A stretch of 64,000 nucleotides of DNA from Stenogyne calaminthoides (lineage: Eukaryota; Streptophyta; Magnoliopsida; Lamiales; Lamiaceae): NCBI GenBank assembly GCA_037126765.1, contig JBBCBC010000007.1:23259667-23323666 (forward strand), read 5' to 3'. A program made the translations under genes and the position numbers. This document shows, one piece after another, positions 60,001 to 64,000 of the stretch (positions are counted from its first letter, which is position 1; each line of letters opens with the position of its first letter). The notes under the pieces were generated by a model that had not been told where the DNA came from, did no database searches, and saw nothing but the letters and a program-made list of their open reading frames with translations.

Positions 60001-62089
60001 AAATGTACTTTAAAAATCTCAACCTAGTTGGAGACACTGAACCCAAACCCAAACCTTATTGTTAGGTAGTTTGTGTGATTGTTGGAGTTGTAAAGAGTTA
60101 GTAAGCTGCAGTGAGTCAGCCAGAAAACTCAAGGTAGAAAAGAGAGTAAGCTGCAGTGAGTCAACCTGAAAGCTTGTAGGAAATCCCGTGGAGGGTGATA
60201 AGTCCCGAGGCGAGCCCGAGAGGGTGATAAGTCCATTTTGAAGGAATTTCCCTAGGAACAGGGAGAGTGGATGTAGGAGCTTGAGTCTCCGAACCACTAT
60301 ACTTTGTTGTGTTCTTTATTGCTTTATGTTCTTATCTTGTCATATGCATTTGGCTATAAGCAAAACACAACACATGGACTTAAAAAGCAAAAACTTGGAA
60401 TCACCATTCCTTCACCCCTGTTTTATATGCATTATATGATTTTTCCGCATTTTCACCGGGTTAAGACCGACAAACAAGTGGTATCGAAAGGGGAGTTCAA
60501 AAGATCACTTTTAGTGTGATCACCGAATCGATCTTTTTTAAACAAAAACCCGCTTTCTTTAAAGATGCATATTTTTAATGTTTTTGGCGCCATTATCAAA
60601 AAGGGAGAAATTATTAGGATATTTTAGTTTTGATGAATTATGCGAAAACATTATCAACTTGTGTTATTCAAGTAATTTACGATAACAAGTTGAGGGGGAA
60701 CGAAGAACAAATTGAGGGGAACTCACCAAATCGAAAGAAGATGATCGAGATCGACGAGGTCAGAAGCGAGACCCATCAAGATCGATGAGTAAGATGAGTT
60801 CCGAGTTAATCGATGAGTCAGGCAAAATCGGAAGAGAAGAAAAGCTAAGCGGTGACCGATCGAAGATCGATGACTAGAACAGACGATCAAATGATCGGAA
60901 GAATGCATTTGAAATGATCTGGTGATCAAAAGAGACATGTCGATCGAAATAAACCGACCGTAAGATCGAAGAGAAGGTTGCGCATCGTAAGAGAAGATCG
61001 AAGAAGATGATCAAGATCGATGTGATCGAGATCGATAAGATAACCTGATATGCTAACCCCGATGTAATCGACCTAATGCTATCCTCGATATGTTGACTGA
61101 AGATGTGTTGATCTGCTCACCGAAAGCCGATCGGACCCCGCAAGAAGAAATCGATAGTCCGAGTCAAGTGACTGAGGGTCGGGATGCTCGAAGTCGAAGA
61201 TCCAACTCGGTTAGCCTGAAAGTGTCAAGATGCCCGATCGACAAGGTCCGGCCAAGAAAAGTCTCTTTGAATCAAGTATCCCGAGACTCGGAAGAATCAA
61301 GACTCGGAAAGAATCTCAAGACTCGTAAGAATCTCAAGACTACTCAGAGAAACCTGAAGACTCAGAGAAACCTGAAGACTCGTGAGAAACCTAAAGACTC
61401 GTAAGAATCAAAGACTCGGAGATCCCAAGAATATAAATGTTAGATTCACCGACGTGGACCAATGAGAGGGAAGACAACCAAAAAAGCTGCAGAACTTCAT
61501 GAATAGTATGGATTTGAATGTGATTCTCTCCAACGGTAACATTCAAATCCACACTATAAATACAAGGTCTTTCATCATTCTAAAGCGTGGAGAGTGTGGA
61601 GAGTGTGGAGAGTGTGGAGAATGTGGCAAAAGATGCTACAGAGCCAAAAGCCACATACTCAAGAATTCCCACCATAGAACACAAGTCTGTAGATATACAA
61701 ATATGTTCAAGAGTGTTCTTAAACCCAATCTAAGCAACCCAAAATATATCCTAAGCTTAGAGAGATTTTCCCAACCTTAGCATTGAGGCTAAACAAATGT
61801 ACGGGAAAATCTCAACCTAGTTGGAGACACCAACCCAAACCCAAACCCTATTGTTAGGTAGTTTGTGTGATTGTTGGAGTTGTAAAGAGTTAGTAAGCTG
61901 CAGTGAGTCAGCCAGAAAACTCAAGGTAGAAAAGTGAGTAAGCTGCAGTGAGTCAGCCTGAAAGCTTGTAGGCAAAACACAACACATGGACTTAAAAAGC
62001 AAAAACTTGGAATCACCATTCCTTCACCCCTGTTTTATATGCATTACATGATTTTTCCGCATTTCACGGGTTTAGCACCGGGACAAACA
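57082..62089 (+). mobile_element. Short-internal LTR element with three LTRs
   Basis: LTR e (57082-58675), internal 133 bp, LTR f (58809-60476), internal about 135 bp (60477-60611), LTR g (60612-62089). At the same site the left copy has two LTRs. LTR e corresponds to LTR a. LTR g shares with LTR b the loss of about 180 bp and the four 9-bp units, so it corresponds to b. LTR f is the extra unit (three 9-bp units, no deletion). Unequal exchange between LTRs would add or remove one LTR-plus-internal unit. AATAT before and AGTAT after (62090-62094) are the likely target duplication. Confidence 0.85.
59724..59784 (+). promoter_or_regulatory. Promoter palindrome and TATA of LTR f
   Basis: GTATGGATTTGAATGT and ACATTCAAATCCACAC-type arms around the loop, then TATAAATA, as in LTR a. 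The MSA-like loop reads CCAATGGTAAC here, one base off. Confidence 0.5.
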
Positions 62090-62094
62090 AGTAT

Positions 62095-63804
62095 ATGAAT
62101 TAATGGTCAAGATTAGTGTAATAAAATTTAATATGTTACAATAAATTTTCATCTTTCCTCAAATACAATGAATGAGTTGGATTATAGATCAAAAAATGGA
62201 TCAACGGTGTAGACAAAAGAGCGGAAAATCCAATAAAGAAATCTATAGGTGTATTATTTAACTTACATGACTTACATGATATAGTGAGTTGGAAAAAAAA
62301 AGTCTATAAATATAAACGACGTTCCAATTTGTTTCAAATTTGAATAAACTTATTTCTAGGATATCTAATTTTATTAAAAAGTAATTTTTTTTCTATTTAA
62401 AAAGACGTAAATTGAAATACTATACAATTTAAATTGATAATGGAACGATACATGATTAAAAGGGAACCAATTTGTAATAAAAGGCACAAATTGAGCACAA
62501 ATTTTATTTCTCAAGCACACAATTATGTTGTATTAAGTAGTAAGTAATTGTATTAAACCAAAATTATGGTATTACGTTGATTAATAATCAACAATAATAT
62601 CAAATGACTATAACTATGCACTTACAAAAATAAAAATAAGAAATATTTATAGTCAAACTTTTTTTTAGTGCATTTATAGTCAAACTTGAACAATATTTGT
62701 ATTGACTATTAAAATTATAAAATTTAATACACTGATTAGTAATTCAATTAATGTAGTCAAACTTTTTATCACAACAGAATAACAAATTTATCCAAATAAT
62801 TAATTGAATTTATCATTACATTTTGTATAAATAACAAACCTATCAAAATTGACACATTTACACATCTATGTATGCTATAACATATACTCCCACCGTCCCG
62901 GAACACTTTGCACCAACTTTTGGGCACAAAGATTAAGAAAAATTACTTTATGGGGGTAGTAAGTGTGTATGGGGGGTAATAAGTGTGTGTTGTAAGGTTA
63001 TAAGTGGAGAATAGTATGTCCAAAAATAGGTGTGCAAAGTCTTATGGGACATACCAAAAAAGAAAGTGTGCTTAGTTTTCTAGGACGGAGGGAGTACATA
63101 ATACACATAATAATAAAAAAAAGTATAATAACAATCCTGATTTTTTTTTCATTATTCTAGTAACATTATTAGTCATTTATAAATCTATGAATGAGTTTTA
63201 CAAAAATCACTATAATGTATAAATAATAATATAAAATGCGTGTATATATGTTAAATATTATTAGATGTTGTGATAAAAAGTATAGAGACAAATAAAAATA
63301 GAGATTATCTTCAAACTACGACTTTAATTTTATGTAAGACGTATCATATGATTTTTGAATGATCAAACAATTTTGATTCATAATACACAAAAACTCTTCA
63401 CCTTGTGACCCCATCAAACTTTCAACGCCGTGAAATCTGATAGATTAACGAAATCTCCATTGATTAACAAAATCACCACCGTGAAAACAATGAACCGGAC
63501 GATGAATTAGAATAAATCGGAAAAAAAATACCTGTCAAAATCTAAATTTATATTTAAAAGTATTCTATATACAAACTATAACGAATCAACAAATTGAAAA
63601 AAATAAGTTCACAACAAAATATAAAATTACAAAAGTATATACACAAAATAAGTTGGATTAATGTTAATCTCAAAATCTTCATGGACTATATACACTGAAG
63701 AAACCGATGAACATAAATGAAAGAAGGACAAAATTGAAGGAGAAAATGGAGCAAAAAAAGTCTACATAATTTATATTGTAGAAATGTATGGCCAATATAT
63801 AATA
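62095..63804. repeat. 1.7-kb repeat family, unit D
   Basis: Full-length unit with MITE. Its 5' part matches unit B (no 400-bp deletion), and the sequence after it matches what follows unit C. The right copy therefore holds one unit where the left copy holds two. Confidence 0.82.
62887..63094. mobile_element. Stowaway-like MITE in unit D (best preserved)
   Basis: 208 bp between TA dinucleotides (62885-62886 and 63095-63096). Ends CTCCCACCGTCCCGG and CTAGGACGGAGGGAG. Counterpart sites in A (16900-16901) and A' lack it. Confidence 0.85.
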
Positions 63805-64000
63805 TACATGAATAAATAGTCAAGATCCGTGTAATAAAATTTAATATGTTAGAATAAATTTTCATCTTTCCTCAAAATATAATGAATGACTCGAATTAAA
63901 TATAAAAAAATGGATAACGGTGTAGACAAAAAATGAAGCATGGTGATTTATTTATTTTCATGATTATAATTTTAAATTAATTTTAAAAAAATATGCAAAA
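63805..64000. other. Truncated repeat unit start and AT-rich DNA
   Basis: Matches 24014-24205. The window ends here, so it is not visible whether the minus-strand gypsy insertion is also present in this copy. Confidence 0.7.

Larger units (their letters stand above)
40723..64000 (+). repeat. Second copy of the 1648-24205 region
   Basis: Every landmark of 1648-24205 recurs in order and orientation: helicase fragment H1, three-LTR gypsy element with TCACT duplications, Helitron H2 and H3, fold-back MITE, repeat unit A, short-internal LTR element, and MITE-bearing unit. Non-repetitive stretches (for example 12000-12700 against 51420-52120) are almost identical. Differences are given in the entries below. 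Confidence 0.95.

Overview
This window looks like nuclear DNA of a flowering plant, most likely a eudicot. It is very AT-rich and made almost entirely of nested transposable elements. LTR retrotransposons carry the plant-typical primer-binding site TGGTATCAGAGC, and there are Helitron helicase debris, a Stowaway-like MITE and a fold-back MITE. I found no intact host gene, tRNA or rRNA gene. Every protein-like stretch I recognise is a decayed transposon gene. The species is not determinable from this sequence.

Layout of the left half (1-40222): (i) AT-rich spacer with a Helitron helicase fragment (about 1650-1945). (ii) A Ty3/gypsy-like non-autonomous element with three LTRs (2110-11930), bounded by a perfect 5-bp target-site duplication (TCACT). 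It keeps a broken gag, a protease vestige with a stop in the active-site triplet, and an integrase tail, but has no reverse transcriptase. (iii) AT-rich DNA with two more antisense Helitron helicase fragments (about 12715-14235 and 15090-15270) and a fold-back MITE (15411-15862). (iv) A tandem array of a 1.7-kb non-coding repeat (units A, B, C), interrupted by an LTR pair with only 134 bp between the LTRs (17653-20912). (v) An 11.3-kb gypsy element of a related subfamily on the minus strand (24749-36068), inserted into a 230-bp tandem repeat, with a chimeric gag region. (vi) AT-rich spacer, then a second short-internal LTR element (37555 onward) cut off by a run of exactly 500 N (40223-40722).

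The right half (40723-64000) repeats 1648-24205 in the same order and orientation. It has the same insertions and the same target-site duplications, so it is a second copy of the same locus and not a set of independent insertions. The copies differ structurally: three versus two LTRs in the short-internal element, and one versus two units of the 1.7-kb array. They also differ by many small changes concentrated at CAG/CTG and CG sites. A scaffold gap at the junction makes a haplotype (false) duplication or a poorly polished second haplotype a leading explanation. A true segmental duplication is not excluded.

How the parts relate: both retroelement families here are defective in cis (no pol core, or no coding sequence at all) yet keep LTR promoters, primer-binding site and polypurine tract. 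They fit families mobilised in trans by autonomous relatives that are not in this window. No new host system was found. The most interesting signals are the shared protease stop, the chimeric internal domains, the 134-bp-internal LTR family with a promoter palindrome, and the suspicious duplication around the gap.
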